Source: CAVUCH01 sp963739995 (GTDB taxonomy: Bacteria > Acidobacteriota > Vicinamibacteria > Vicinamibacterales > JAENWD01). Taken from it: 64,000 nucleotides of DNA. Positions 27,327 through 37,069 of the stretch are shown piece by piece. How positions within the stretch are numbered: the stretch's first letter is position 1; each line of letters starts with the position of its first letter. The stretch is taken from NCBI GenBank assembly GCA_963739995.1, contig CAVUCH010000025.1, positions 1-64,000 of the forward strand, written 5' to 3'. The notes below the pieces were generated by a model that was given only the letters and a program-made list of their open reading frames with translations, had not been told where the DNA came from and made no database searches. The translations under genes were made by a program, and so were the position numbers.

Positions 27327-28649
27327 ATGTACGAACGCTTCTACCAGCTTCGCGAGCGCCCGTTCGCGCTGAGCCCTGACCCCGACTACCTGTACCCGAG
27401 CCGCGTACATCGCGAGGCCCTGGGCTACCTGCGCTACGGAATCGAGGGACAGGCCGGCTTCGTGGTCATCACAGGCGAGATCGGATCAGGGAAAACCACA
27501 CTGCTGCAGACGCTGCTCCGCGGACTCGATCGCGAGACGACCGTCGCTCGGCTGGTGAACACGATGCTCGAGCCGACCGAGCTGCTCGAGTCGATTCTGA
27601 TCGACTTCGGTCTGGAGCCCGAGCCGCGGAAGCCGGGCATGCTCCGCCAGCTCGGCGAATTTCTCGTGAACGAGCGCGGCGCAGGACGACTGGTGCTGCT
27701 CGTCGTCGACGAGGCCCAGAACCTGACGCTGCCTGCTCTCGAAGAAGTGCGGATGCTGTCCAACTTCGAGACCGAAAAGTCGAAGCTGATTCAGATTGTC
27801 CTGGTCGGGCAGACGGATTTACGCGAGAAGCTGGGTCAGCCTGAGCTCGAGCAGCTGCGGCAGCGCGTCACGGTCAGCTATCACCTCGGGCCTCTGGATG
27901 CGGAGGATACGTCGGCCTACATCAACCACCGGCTTCGCCGCGCGGCCATCGGCGCACCGCTCGAGTTCCCTGCCGACGTGAGCGCCGTCGTGCACGACCG
28001 GAGCGGCGGCGTGCCGCGGTTGATCAACGTGATCTGTGATGCGGTGCTGCTGTTCGGGTACGGGGCCGATCGCCGGACGATTGACCTGCCGCTTGCCGGA
28101 GAGGCGCTCGCGGAGCTCGAGGCGACCGGCGTGCTGGCGCCCGCGACCGACGATTCCTCGCCCCGGCTTGCGCCTGTCTCAGCCGGAATCGTGCCATTGA
28201 CGCCGGGGCCAGGGCCACAGCGCGTCGATGCGGGATCGTCGGCGGCCTCGCAGGCGGAACGCGCGGCGGGCGTGGCCATCGACGCGGCGCGTGACGCGGC
28301 GCTGCGTGCCCGGGAGGCCCATCTGCAGCGCCGTGAGGAGGAACTGGCCGAGCAGCGGCGCGTGCTGGCCGAACAGGCGCGCCTGCTGCGCGACACGCGT
28401 ACGGAGGTCGCCGACCGATACGCCGCGGGCAGCGGCGCGGCTCCATGGCCGCCCGTCGTCCCCGCAGAGCACACCCAGGATGCGCCTCCCACGCGTTCAG
28501 TGCCCGTGGCGGGACCGGCCCCGGCCAGCCAGCGGCGGCTCGCGGCCGCGCCTTTCACTCCGCCCGCGCTCGCACCACGTAGTGGCTTCTGGGGTCGTGT
28601 GCGCCGTGCGATTGTCGGCGACGAGACAGCAGTCGAGGAACGATCCTGA
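27327..28649 (+). CDS. ExeA/XrtA-type AAA ATPase
   Basis: The 440-aa protein begins MYERFYQLRERPFALSPDP, the hallmark of ExeA/GspA and exosortase-associated ATPases, with Walker A GEIGSGKTTL (near residue 49) and Walker B LLVVDEAQN. After residue 285 follow a disordered, Ala-rich region and a predicted coiled coil (REAHLQRREEELAEQRR). Members couple ATP hydrolysis to envelope assembly or EPS export. The cytoplasmic ATPase is common in XrtA loci, though no exosortase is present here. It lies 176 bp after the flippase behind a probable sigma-54 promoter. Confidence 0.88.
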   Translation: MYERFYQLRERPFALSPDPDYLYPSRVHREALGYLRYGIEGQAGFVVITGEIGSGKTTLLQTLLRGLDRETTVARLVNTMLEPTELLESILIDFGLEPEPRKPGMLRQLGEFLVNERGAGRLVLLVVDEAQNLTLPALEEVRMLSNFETEKSKLIQIVLVGQTDLREKLGQPELEQLRQRVTVSYHLGPLDAEDTSAYINHRLRRAAIGAPLEFPADVSAVVHDRSGGVPRLINVICDAVLLFGYGADRRTIDLPLAGEALAELEATGVLAPATDDSSPRLAPVSAGIVPLTPGPGPQRVDAGSSAASQAERAAGVAIDAARDAALRAREAHLQRREEELAEQRRVLAEQARLLRDTRTEVADRYAAGSGAAPWPPVVPAEHTQDAPPTRSVPVAGPAPASQRRLAAAPFTPPALAPRSGFWGRVRRAIVGDETAVEERS

Positions 28650-28678
28650 GGCACGCACTCACAGAGGATTTTGGATTG

Positions 28679-30064
28679 ATGTCATCTGCCTATACCGACC
28701 TGCTCGACCGGATCACTACGCGCCGCGCCCGCGTCGGCGTCGTCGGACTCGGCTATGTCGGCCTGCCGCTGGCCGTGGAGCTTGGGCGCGCCGGCTTCGA
28801 GACCGTCGGCATCGATGTGGACGCGAAGAAGGTCGCGGCGGTGAATCGCGGGGATTCCTACATCCCCGATGTGCCCGGCGAGCTGGTCGCACAGCTGGTA
28901 CGCGACAAGCGCCTCAGCGCCACGACCGGCTTCAGCGTCGTCGAGACGCTCGATACCGTCAACATCTGCGTGCCGACACCGCTCCGGAAAACCAAAGACC
29001 CGGACCTGTCGCACGTGGTGTCCGCTGTCGACCAGATTGCCGCGCACCTGCACCCTGGCGTGCTCGTGGTCCTCGAATCAACGACCTACCCTGGGACCAC
29101 GGATGAAGTGCTGCTGCCGGCGCTGGAGCGCAGTGGGCTCAAGGCCGGACGCGACTTCTTCCTGGCGTTCTCCCCCGAGCGGGTGGATCCGGGCAATCCC
29201 ACGTTTCAGACGCGCAACGTTCCGAAGGTCGTGGGCGGCTTCACGCCGGAATGCTCGAAGCTCGCCGCTGCCCTCTACGGGACGGCCATCGAGACGGTGG
29301 TGCCCGTCAGCTCGACCCGCGTTGCCGAGATGGTGAAGCTGCTCGAGAACACCTTCCGCGCGGTGAACATCGGGCTGGTGAACGAGCTCGCCATGATGTG
29401 CGACCGGCTCGGCATCGACGTGTGGGAGGTCGTGGATGCAGCGAAGACGAAGCCGTTCGGCTTCATGCCCTTCTATCCCGGGCCTGGCCTCGGCGGCCAT
29501 TGCATTCCGATCGACCCGTTCTACCTATCGTGGAAGGCGCGGCAGAGCGGATTCGAGGCACGGTTCATCGAGCTCGCCGGTCATGTCAACGGGGCGATGC
29601 CGCACGTCGTGGCCGACAAGGTGGGTGAAGCGCTGAACACGCGGCGGAAGGCCGTCAACGGGGCCGCTATTCTGATCGCGGGAGTCAGCTACAAGCGCGA
29701 CATCGACGACATCCGCGAGTCGCCGGCGCTCGATGTCATGGGGGTCCTCCGGGGACGCGGGGCGATCATGTCCTATACCGACCCGCACGTGGCGCATCTG
29801 CCCGCGCGTGCGTGGGCGGGTGATCGCGACCTCGCCTCGGTGGCGATCACACCCGAGTCGCTCGCGGAAGCGGACTGCGTTGTCATCATCACCGACCACA
29901 CGGCGTTCGACTACGACGCGATCGTCGACGGGTGTGACCTGGTCGTGGACTCGCGCAACGCGGTGAAGCGGCGGGCTCCGCACGTATTCCGGCTCGGCGC
30001 GCCCGCTCGCGGGGCTGCGGCGCCCGATCGCAAGCCGGAGCCGGCGGTGGCACAGGCGGGGTGA
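28679..30064 (+). CDS. UDP-N-acetylhexosamine 6-dehydrogenase (WbpA/VipA type)
   Basis: The 461-aa enzyme has an N-terminal Rossmann motif GVVGLGYVGLPLAVE and the catalytic GPGLGGHCIPIDP with its active-site Cys, plus ESTTYPGTT and KTKPFGFMPFYPGPG, which resemble UDP-GlcNAc dehydrogenases more than UDP-glucose dehydrogenases. It would oxidise UDP-GlcNAc or a related sugar to the uronic acid using two NAD+. Three amidotransferases and a heparinase-type lyase elsewhere in the locus fit a uronic-acid polymer. ATG 28679 has a good AGAGGAT ribosome site; a TTG at 28676 precedes it. Confidence 0.9.
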   Translation: MSSAYTDLLDRITTRRARVGVVGLGYVGLPLAVELGRAGFETVGIDVDAKKVAAVNRGDSYIPDVPGELVAQLVRDKRLSATTGFSVVETLDTVNICVPTPLRKTKDPDLSHVVSAVDQIAAHLHPGVLVVLESTTYPGTTDEVLLPALERSGLKAGRDFFLAFSPERVDPGNPTFQTRNVPKVVGGFTPECSKLAAALYGTAIETVVPVSSTRVAEMVKLLENTFRAVNIGLVNELAMMCDRLGIDVWEVVDAAKTKPFGFMPFYPGPGLGGHCIPIDPFYLSWKARQSGFEARFIELAGHVNGAMPHVVADKVGEALNTRRKAVNGAAILIAGVSYKRDIDDIRESPALDVMGVLRGRGAIMSYTDPHVAHLPARAWAGDRDLASVAITPESLAEADCVVIITDHTAFDYDAIVDGCDLVVDSRNAVKRRAPHVFRLGAPARGAAAPDRKPEPAVAQAG

Positions 30065-31179
30065 TGGAGGCCGTTTTCTGGGGGGCATTCGGCCTCGTGG
30101 TTTACGTCTACGCGGGGTATCCGCTCGTGCTCGCGGTGTGGGCGCGGGTTGCGGCCCGTGAGCGGCACAGCGCGAGCGATCATCTGCCGCCCGTGTCCAT
30201 CGTCCTTGCCGCTCGAAACGAGGCCTCCCGGCTGCCTGGTCGGATTCAGAATCTCCTGACGCTCGACTACCCCGCCGACCGGGTGGAGATCATCGTGGTG
30301 TCCGACGGGTCAACCGATCCGACCGGTCAGGCGCTGGCGCCGTACATCACGGCGGCGCCGTCGCGGACCGCCGGAGCCGCTCCGCGAGTGCGGCTCATCG
30401 AGACCGCGCCGCGGGGCAAAGCCGCCGCGCTGAACACCGGCGTCGCCGCGGCACGCCACGACATGATCGTATTCGCGGACGCGAGGCAGCGGTTTGCCGC
30501 TGACGCGCTGCGCCGCCTGGTCGCGAACTTCGCCGATCCCGCGGTTGGGGCGGTTTCGGGGGAGCTCGTGCTCGACTGCGAGGCCGACGCCAGCGCGTCG
30601 TCGGCCGGCGAAGGCGTGGGCGCGTACTGGCGCTATGAGAAGTGGCTCCGTGCGAAGGAGAGCGCCATCGACTCGATGCTCGGCACCACCGGGGCGATCT
30701 ATGCGATGCGGCGTGTGTGCTGGCGGCCTCTCCCGGAGGGCACGGTCCTGGACGATGTGCTCGCGCCCATGCGCGCCGTCCTCGCCGGCTGGCGCGTGGT
30801 GTTCGAGCCGCGGGCGCAGGCATTCGACGTCACAGCGCCAAGCGTCGCCGCCGAGTCACGCCGGAAAACACGGACGCTCGCGGGCAATTATCAGTTGCTC
30901 GCGCTGGAGCCCAGCCTCCTGAGCCCCTTCCGCAATCGCGTGTGGCTGCAGTATGTGTCCCACAAGCTCGGACGGCTGGTCGTCCCGTGGGCCCTCCTGG
31001 TCCTGCTCCTCGCCAGCCTGGTGCTCGCGTTCTCCTCGGCGCTTTACCTCCTTTTGGCGGCCATTCAGTTGGCGTTCTATGCCCTCGCGGCGTACGGAGC
31101 CTTGCTCGAGCATCGCAGCAGCCGGCGAGCGGCGACCGGGGCCATCCAGCGCTCCGAACGGAAGGCCGTCAATGCCTGA
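30064..31179 (+). CDS. Membrane family 2 glycosyltransferase (processive type)
   Basis: The 371-aa protein has one N-terminal helix, a GT-A domain (VSIVLAARNEASRLP, VVSDGSTD, FADARQRF, a TTGAIYAMRR acceptor region, EGTVLDDV) and two to three C-terminal helices, the arrangement of cellulose-synthase-like or ICA-type enzymes. The Q/RxxRW element near the C-terminal part is altered to SRRKTRTLAGNYQ, as in related GT2 families. It overlaps the dehydrogenase stop (TGATG). It likely adds sugars to the lipid-linked unit at the inner membrane face. Confidence 0.87.
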   Translation: MEAVFWGAFGLVVYVYAGYPLVLAVWARVAARERHSASDHLPPVSIVLAARNEASRLPGRIQNLLTLDYPADRVEIIVVSDGSTDPTGQALAPYITAAPSRTAGAAPRVRLIETAPRGKAAALNTGVAAARHDMIVFADARQRFAADALRRLVANFADPAVGAVSGELVLDCEADASASSAGEGVGAYWRYEKWLRAKESAIDSMLGTTGAIYAMRRVCWRPLPEGTVLDDVLAPMRAVLAGWRVVFEPRAQAFDVTAPSVAAESRRKTRTLAGNYQLLALEPSLLSPFRNRVWLQYVSHKLGRLVVPWALLVLLLASLVLAFSSALYLLLAAIQLAFYALAAYGALLEHRSSRRAATGAIQRSERKAVNA

Positions 31180-31269
31180 CACGCCGGCGGACGCTCTGGC
31201 TGCGCGCGTGCGCCGCCTGCACAGCCGGACTCGCGTTGGCCGGCACACGGCAACCCACGGGATGTGGCG

Positions 31270-32730
31270 ATGAACGAGCGCCTCACCTTCAATGCGAGCG
31301 TGCGCGAGTGCCGTACACCCCCGCGCGGCACCAGCAGGTCGCCCGCGTCGCCGGCGGGAACGACGTCGCAGCCACGAGGCGGCGGCAGCGAAAAGGCTCC
31401 GGCGCGTCGCATGCCTTGGCGATCGAAGACGGAGGCGAAGGACTGGGCGTGGCGCGGCCTGCTGGGTTTCACAGCTGTCCTCTTCCTGCGGCCGCAGGAC
31501 CAGTTTCCGCCGCTCGAGGTGCTGCACCTGGCGGAGATGTTCGCGATCGTCGGTCTGGTCGGCATGATACTGGCGCGGATGGGACGCGGCCTGCCGCCGA
31601 TCCCGTACACGCCGGAAATCGGTGGACTCGCGGCATTCGGCGGGGCAATGCTCGTCGGCATCCCGTTTTCGTTCTGGCCGGGCGGCTCGTTCAACACCTT
31701 CTTCGATATTTACATCAAGGTGTTCGTCATCGTCGTCCTGATGATCGACACGCTCGACCGCACCGAACGCATCGATCGCTTCACGACGCTCATTGTCCTC
31801 TGCTCCGCCTTCGTCTCGATACGTTCGCTGTTCGACTACATGCGGGGCATTCATCTCATCGAAGGCGGACGCCTCGCCGGCGCCGTTGGAGGGATTCTCG
31901 GAAATCCGAACGACCTCGCGCTGAACATGGTGGTGTTCCTGCCGTTTGCGCTCGCGGCAGCATTCAAGCCCGGACCGGTGCCCAGGCGATTGGTGGCCGC
32001 GCTCTGCACGGTCGTAATGATGACGACGATCGTGCTCACGAAGTCCCGCGGCGGGTTCCTCGGCCTGGCCGCCATGCTGGTGATGCTCGTCGTCTGCTCC
32101 GTCCGCGTGCGGCCGGCGATTGGAGTGGCGGCCGTGGTGGCCGTGCTTGCGGCCGTTCCCCTGGCCCCTGCCTCGTTCTGGGAGCGGATGGTGAGTATCT
32201 TGGACGAGGAGCGCGATACCACGGGGTCGCGCCAGGCGCGTCTCGACCTGTTGAAGGAAGGCGTGCGAGTGTTCGCGGCCAACCCCGTGCTCGGGGTCGG
32301 CGTAGGGCAATTCATCAACTTCGACCCGACCGGCCGCAAGGGGGCATGGAATGTCACTCACAATGTGACCCTGCAGGTGGCCGCGGAGCTGGGGATTGTG
32401 GGGCTCATTCCATTCACCTACCTGATCGTCCGGGCGGCTTCAGCTGCAAGAGCAGCGCGAAAAGCGCTCGTGCCTCTCGTCGGCCGGGGGCATAGTCGTG
32501 GGTGGAAGCGGGGACAGCGGCAGGTGGCTCCGGATCCGGAGCGCGAGACGTTGCTGACCCTTGTGACGGCCCTCGGACCGGCATTGCTCGGCTGGATTGT
32601 GTGCGCACAGTTTGCCTCGGTCGCGCTGAACTGGACGTTCTATTTCATCCTGGGGATTCTCGTGGCAACCCGCGCCGCGGCCGTGCAGCACAGCATCAAT
32701 CGCGCCCCCTCACTCATGAGGGCCTCCTGA
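31270..32730 (+). CDS. Wzy/O-antigen-ligase-like polymerase
   Basis: This 486-aa protein has a basic, disordered N-terminus to about residue 55, then 10-12 membrane helices and a large periplasmic loop with the O-antigen ligase/polymerase elements NPVLGVGVGQF and THNVTLQVAAELG. It would join repeat units on the periplasmic side, either polymerising them or ligating them to an acceptor; sequence alone does not separate these. It starts 90 bp after the GT2 gene without a strong ribosome site. A GTG at 31264 is an alternative start. Confidence 0.85.
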   Translation: MNERLTFNASVRECRTPPRGTSRSPASPAGTTSQPRGGGSEKAPARRMPWRSKTEAKDWAWRGLLGFTAVLFLRPQDQFPPLEVLHLAEMFAIVGLVGMILARMGRGLPPIPYTPEIGGLAAFGGAMLVGIPFSFWPGGSFNTFFDIYIKVFVIVVLMIDTLDRTERIDRFTTLIVLCSAFVSIRSLFDYMRGIHLIEGGRLAGAVGGILGNPNDLALNMVVFLPFALAAAFKPGPVPRRLVAALCTVVMMTTIVLTKSRGGFLGLAAMLVMLVVCSVRVRPAIGVAAVVAVLAAVPLAPASFWERMVSILDEERDTTGSRQARLDLLKEGVRVFAANPVLGVGVGQFINFDPTGRKGAWNVTHNVTLQVAAELGIVGLIPFTYLIVRAASAARAARKALVPLVGRGHSRGWKRGQRQVAPDPERETLLTLVTALGPALLGWIVCAQFASVALNWTFYFILGILVATRAAAVQHSINRAPSLMRAS

Positions 32731-33825
32731 ATGAGCACCGCGGAATCCCCTTCGGACAGCGCCTGTGCCGGCGCACAAGCGCCCGTGATCTCGGTGGTGA
32801 TCTGCACCTACAACCGCGCCGATCTCCTGCCCGCTGCTCTCGAGGACGTGCTCGCTCAGAATCATCCGCAGACGCCTCCGTTCGAATTGCTGGTCGTCGA
32901 CAACAACTCGACGGATTCGACGCGCGCGGTCGTTGAGCGGGCCGAGACTGGCGACGGACGGGTACGGTACTTGCGCGAAACGAAGCAGGGCCTGTCGCAT
33001 GCGCGGAACGCCGGCATAGCCGTCGCCCTCGCGCCTCTCATTGCCTTCACCGACGACGACGTGCGTGTGGGTCCTGATTGGCTGGCCACCATCATGCGCA
33101 CGGTACGCGCGTATCCGGGTGTGTCGGTCGTGGGTGGAAAGGTGCTGCCGATATGGCCTGCGCCGCCGCCGCCCTGGCTGACGCCCGAGCACTGGGGGCC
33201 GCTGGCACTGGTGGATTACGGAGAGCAGCCGGTCCGGGTAGACGCGGGCAACCCACTATGCCTGGTGGGCGCGAATCTCGCCATCGTGCGAAGTGCGTTC
33301 GACCGGGTCGGTGGATTCGCCGCCGATGTGCAGCGGGTGCGAGACAGCGTGGGCTCGAGCGAGGACCATGAGTTCCTGCTGCGCCTGTTCGGCGTCGGGG
33401 GCTTTGGCATCTACGATCCCGCCATCGTCATTCATGCCGACGTTCAGCCGGACCGGCTCGAACGCGCGTACCACAGGCGCTGGCACACGGGCCATGGTCA
33501 CTTTCATGCCGTGATGCGGCCGGAGTATCTGGAGCGCTCGCGCACCGGCCGGCTCTTCGATGTGCCGGCTCACATGTATCGGTCGGCGGTGCGCGACGCT
33601 GCGGGCTGGGCCAAGGCGAGGCTGCGCCGCGACGACGCCGACGCATTTGCGCGTGAGGTGCGCCTGCGATTCTTCAAGGGGTTCTTCGGGACGCGCAGGC
33701 GGCAGTTTCACGCGCTGCCGCGCGACCAGCGGCGGCTCCAATGGCGGGATCTCGTGCGGTCCCTGTTCGGCCGGCGCACAGGTACCGCCGGCGAATCGGC
33801 TGTGGCGCCTGAGGCACGGTCATGA
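32731..33825 (+). CDS. Family 2 glycosyltransferase
   Basis: The 364-aa enzyme shows APVISVVICTYNRADLLPAA, VVDNNSTD and FTDDDVRVGPDW as the metal site, and a second half with PLWLTPEHWG-like and HADVQPDRL elements shared with two GT2 proteins further down (35042 and 36031). These three form a paralogous set and probably add similar residues in series. The start abuts the previous stop, and the end overlaps the CDP-glycerol-type gene (ATGA). Confidence 0.9.
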   Translation: MSTAESPSDSACAGAQAPVISVVICTYNRADLLPAALEDVLAQNHPQTPPFELLVVDNNSTDSTRAVVERAETGDGRVRYLRETKQGLSHARNAGIAVALAPLIAFTDDDVRVGPDWLATIMRTVRAYPGVSVVGGKVLPIWPAPPPPWLTPEHWGPLALVDYGEQPVRVDAGNPLCLVGANLAIVRSAFDRVGGFAADVQRVRDSVGSSEDHEFLLRLFGVGGFGIYDPAIVIHADVQPDRLERAYHRRWHTGHGHFHAVMRPEYLERSRTGRLFDVPAHMYRSAVRDAAGWAKARLRRDDADAFAREVRLRFFKGFFGTRRRQFHALPRDQRRLQWRDLVRSLFGRRTGTAGESAVAPEARS

Positions 33826-35045
33826 GCGCGCCGGCTCGAGTCTCGCGCGGCGCGATTGAAGCCCTCCGGCGCCTCGACATGAAATTGTCGCGGCACCGCG
33901 AGCCTGACACCCGCGACATCCTGCTCGACGCACGCACGTCGATGGAATACGCGATGATGGCGCCTGTACACGACGCGCTCGCCGCGGATCCGCGTGTCCG
34001 CGTCTGGCTCACCTCCAGCGAGCGGCCGGAGCGCGCCGAAGCCATCTACCGCCAGGCCAGAGGTGGTGCGGCGGTGATCTCACCTCGCCGCGCGCTCGTG
34101 ATGCGGTTCGACGCGTGCATCGCCGCCGATTTCGTGTGGGCCTCGCTGCCGCGCGGCACGTGCCGCGTCCAGATGTTTCACGGCGTAGCCGGCAAGTGGG
34201 CGCACATCTACGATCGACCGGCCGTCTCGATGCGCGAGTGGCATCGGCTGTTCTTCATCAACGAGCGGCGGCTGCGCAACTTCATCGCCGCGGGCGCGCT
34301 CGATGGAGACAGCGAGGCCATCCGGCTGGTGGGAATGCCGAAGACCGACTGCCTCGTCGACGGCAGTCTCCAGCGCGATGCCGTCCTCGCGGCCAGGGGT
34401 CTGGATCCGGCGCGGCCGACGGTGCTGTACGCGCCCACCTGGACGCCGCACTCGTCCCTGAACACGATTGGCGAAGCCGTGATCGCAGGTCTGATCGACG
34501 CCGGCTACACCGTGCTCGTGAAACCCCACGAGAACTCGTTCGACGCGAGCTATCAGAACTCCGGCGGCGTGGACTGGGCCGCCCGGCTGGGTGCGCTCCT
34601 GCAGGACGGAAAGGGAATGCTCGTGCGCGACGGAAACGTCTCGCCCTGGCTGGTGGCTGCCGATGTGCTCGTCTCCGATCACAGCTCCGTGGGCTTCGAG
34701 TACCTGCTTCTGGACCGGCCAGTCGTACGCATCGAGGTACCCGAACTGATCCGGCGCGCAGGCGTGGCGAAAGAATATGTGAGCCTGATGGCCGCGGCGT
34801 CGATGACGGCGCACGAGGCGCACGAGGTGATTCAGAGCGTCGCGCAGGGCCTGAGCAATCCAGGCCGGCAATCCGATATCCGGCGGCAGGTCGCGGCCGA
34901 ACTGTTCTACCGTCCAGGCGGCGCGACGGGAAGGGCGGTTCGAGAGCTCTACCAGTTGATCGAGTTGAGCGAGCCCGGAGTGAACCGCTCCACCGTCCGG
35001 TCGTCCGACGCGGAAGCTGCGCTGACCGGCAGGGGGATCGCATGA
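33822..35045 (+). CDS. CDP-glycerol glycerophosphotransferase-like (TagB/TagF type)
   Basis: The 407-aa protein has the family landmarks MFHGVAGKWAHIY, VLYAPTWTPHSS, VLVKPHENSFD and VSDHSSVGFEYLLLDRPVV. Family members move a phosphopolyol or phosphosugar from a CDP donor to a growing wall polymer. It lies between two GT2 genes with 4-base overlaps at both ends, so it is firmly in the operon and could decorate the EPS with a phosphoryl group. No glycerol-3-phosphate cytidylyltransferase is visible, but the cytidylyltransferase-like gene at 40707-42713 could supply its donor. The substrate is unknown. Confidence 0.85.
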   Translation: MSAPARVSRGAIEALRRLDMKLSRHREPDTRDILLDARTSMEYAMMAPVHDALAADPRVRVWLTSSERPERAEAIYRQARGGAAVISPRRALVMRFDACIAADFVWASLPRGTCRVQMFHGVAGKWAHIYDRPAVSMREWHRLFFINERRLRNFIAAGALDGDSEAIRLVGMPKTDCLVDGSLQRDAVLAARGLDPARPTVLYAPTWTPHSSLNTIGEAVIAGLIDAGYTVLVKPHENSFDASYQNSGGVDWAARLGALLQDGKGMLVRDGNVSPWLVAADVLVSDHSSVGFEYLLLDRPVVRIEVPELIRRAGVAKEYVSLMAAASMTAHEAHEVIQSVAQGLSNPGRQSDIRRQVAAELFYRPGGATGRAVRELYQLIELSEPGVNRSTVRSSDAEAALTGRGIA

Positions 35046-36034
35046 CGCTCGATGTCCTGATTCCCACGTACAACCGCGCGCCGCTGCTCGCCCGGACGCT
35101 GGAGAGTCTGCTGGCAGCGGACCGACCCGGGTCGATGCCGTTCGTCGTGACGGTCTGCGACAACCGGTGCACCGACGAGACGCCGGCAGTCGTGGCGGCC
35201 TTTCGGGAGCGCTTCGGGGGTCAGCTGCGCTGCGTGTCCGAAGGGACTCCAGGGCGCTCCGCCGCGCTCAACGCGGCCATCATGGCCAGCAATGGGGACC
35301 TGGTGTCGATGATCGACGACGACGAAGAGGTCGATCGGACCTGGTTGTGCTGTATCGAGCGTCTCTTCCGTGATCCGGCCACAGACTTCGTCGGCGGACC
35401 GTACGTGCCGCGCTGGACGACTCCACAACCGCACTGGCTGCCAACCGGTTACGGCTCAGTAATCGGCCGTGTGGATTCCGGCAGCGAGGTCCGGCAGTAC
35501 GGCCCGGGCTTCGACGGGATGCTGATGGGCGGCAACGCCGTGATCCGGCGGAGCGTGCTGGCGCGCGTGGGCCTCTACCGCACCGACCTGGGCAGGACCG
35601 CCACCCGCCTGCTGTCCTGTGAGGACGACGACATGTTCCAGAGGCTGCTCGCATCCGGCGCGCGCGGCTTTTACCGCCCGGACCTGGTCATCCATCATCA
35701 CGTCGCGCCCGAGCGTGTGACGAAGGCCTACTTCCGGCGGTGGTGCTTCTGGCGCGGCGTATCGCTCGGGGTCCTCGCACGGCAGCGGCCGGCGCAAGTC
35801 GTACACGTGCTCGGTGTCCCCCGGCACATGATCGGCACAGCCGTGCGCGGCACATGGGACGCGCTGTCCGGCCTGCTCCGCACCGGCGATGCCGCTCGCC
35901 GGTTTGCCAGCGAGCTCGCATGGTGGGATCTCGCAGGATTCGTGCACGGCAGGCACTGGTACCGAGCTCCTGAGGCCGCCCACGAGACCGGGCCTGTCGC
36001 CGTCGCGGAGAACGCGCCGTGGAGACAAGCATGA
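35042..36034 (+). CDS. Family 2 glycosyltransferase
   Basis: The 330-aa enzyme starts MTLDVLIPTYNRAPLLARTL and has VCDNRCTDET, the acidic metal site MIDDDEEVD and the MLMGGNAVIRRSVL acceptor-side element. It resembles the GT2 proteins at 32731 and 36031 and is coupled by overlapping ATGA junctions to the genes on both sides. The last third is rich in Arg and Trp and likely lies at the membrane. Confidence 0.9.
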   Translation: MTLDVLIPTYNRAPLLARTLESLLAADRPGSMPFVVTVCDNRCTDETPAVVAAFRERFGGQLRCVSEGTPGRSAALNAAIMASNGDLVSMIDDDEEVDRTWLCCIERLFRDPATDFVGGPYVPRWTTPQPHWLPTGYGSVIGRVDSGSEVRQYGPGFDGMLMGGNAVIRRSVLARVGLYRTDLGRTATRLLSCEDDDMFQRLLASGARGFYRPDLVIHHHVAPERVTKAYFRRWCFWRGVSLGVLARQRPAQVVHVLGVPRHMIGTAVRGTWDALSGLLRTGDAARRFASELAWWDLAGFVHGRHWYRAPEAAHETGPVAVAENAPWRQA

Positions 36035-37065
36035 TCAAATACACGGTGCTGATCACCACTTACAACCGGGCCGATTACCTCCGCGACACGTTGCGCGATC
36101 TCGCGCGGCAGACGACGGCTGACGCGTGGGAACTCATCGTCGTGGACAACAACTCTTCCGACCACACGCGTCGCGTGGTAGAGGAGGAAGCACGCGAGTA
36201 CCCCGCCGAGCTGCGATACCTCTTCGAGCCCGTGCAGGGCAAGCCGGCTGCGCTCAACACCGGGATCGAGGCGAGCCGCGGGCCGATCATCGCGTTCATC
36301 GACGACGACATGCGCGCTGAACCGGACTGGCTGGTGCGCACGGGCGAGGCCTTCGAGCGCTTCGACTGCGACTATGTCGGGGGCAAAGTGCTCCCAATCT
36401 GGGAGGGCGAGCGGCCGCGATGGCTGTCGACGACCCCGAGCCGCCAGTGGGGAGTGATCGGCATTGCCGACTACAGCCCTGATCCCGTCCCATTTGGCAC
36501 GCGCCGCCTCCCGCCCCCGATGGGCGGCAACATGGCGTGCCGCCGCGACGCGTTTGCACGCGCGGGGATGTGGGACAACAACTTCGGGCGCCGGGGCACC
36601 ACGCTCCGCGGCCAGGAGCAGCGCGAGTGGTATCTCCGGGCGGTCGCGGCCGGTCTGCGCGGCTACTACGTCCCCGAGCTGATCACATATCACCTGATTC
36701 CCGCCAGCCGGCTCACGAAACAGTACTTCCGGCGGTGGTTCTACTGGAGCGGCGTCAGCCGCGCGCTGCTGTACGACAAGCTCGGGATCGACATGGAAGC
36801 GCCGGACGATTCACGTCTCGATTTCAGCACCGTGCCTCACCTCGCCGGCGTGCCCCGCTACATGTTCCGCACCGCCCTCCAGACAGCCCGTCACCTCGCG
36901 CGTACGACACTGAAGCGGGACACGGCCGCGGCGTTCGACGATGAGCTGTGGATGTGGTTCTTCGCGGGCGTAATCCGGCAGCGCTGGAGTCATCGACACC
37001 GGCCGCCAGCCTTCGTCACCGGGAGCATGACGGGCCCCTCGCAGCCGAAAGCCGCCTCGAGCTGA
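36031..37065 (+). CDS. Family 2 glycosyltransferase
   Basis: This 344-aa protein shows MIKYTVLITTYNRADYLRD, VVDNNSSDHT, FIDDDMRAEPDW and MGGNMACRRDAF, a complete GT-A core closely similar to the previous gene. It ends only 4 bp from the stop of the minus-strand fusion gene, so the two operons converge. ATG 36031 overlaps the previous stop (ATGA) and is preferred over the in-frame GTG at 36019. It is the last gene of this block of plus-strand EPS genes. Confidence 0.9.
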   Translation: MIKYTVLITTYNRADYLRDTLRDLARQTTADAWELIVVDNNSSDHTRRVVEEEAREYPAELRYLFEPVQGKPAALNTGIEASRGPIIAFIDDDMRAEPDWLVRTGEAFERFDCDYVGGKVLPIWEGERPRWLSTTPSRQWGVIGIADYSPDPVPFGTRRLPPPMGGNMACRRDAFARAGMWDNNFGRRGTTLRGQEQREWYLRAVAAGLRGYYVPELITYHLIPASRLTKQYFRRWFYWSGVSRALLYDKLGIDMEAPDDSRLDFSTVPHLAGVPRYMFRTALQTARHLARTTLKRDTAAAFDDELWMWFFAGVIRQRWSHRHRPPAFVTGSMTGPSQPKAASS

Positions 37066-37069
37066 CGGG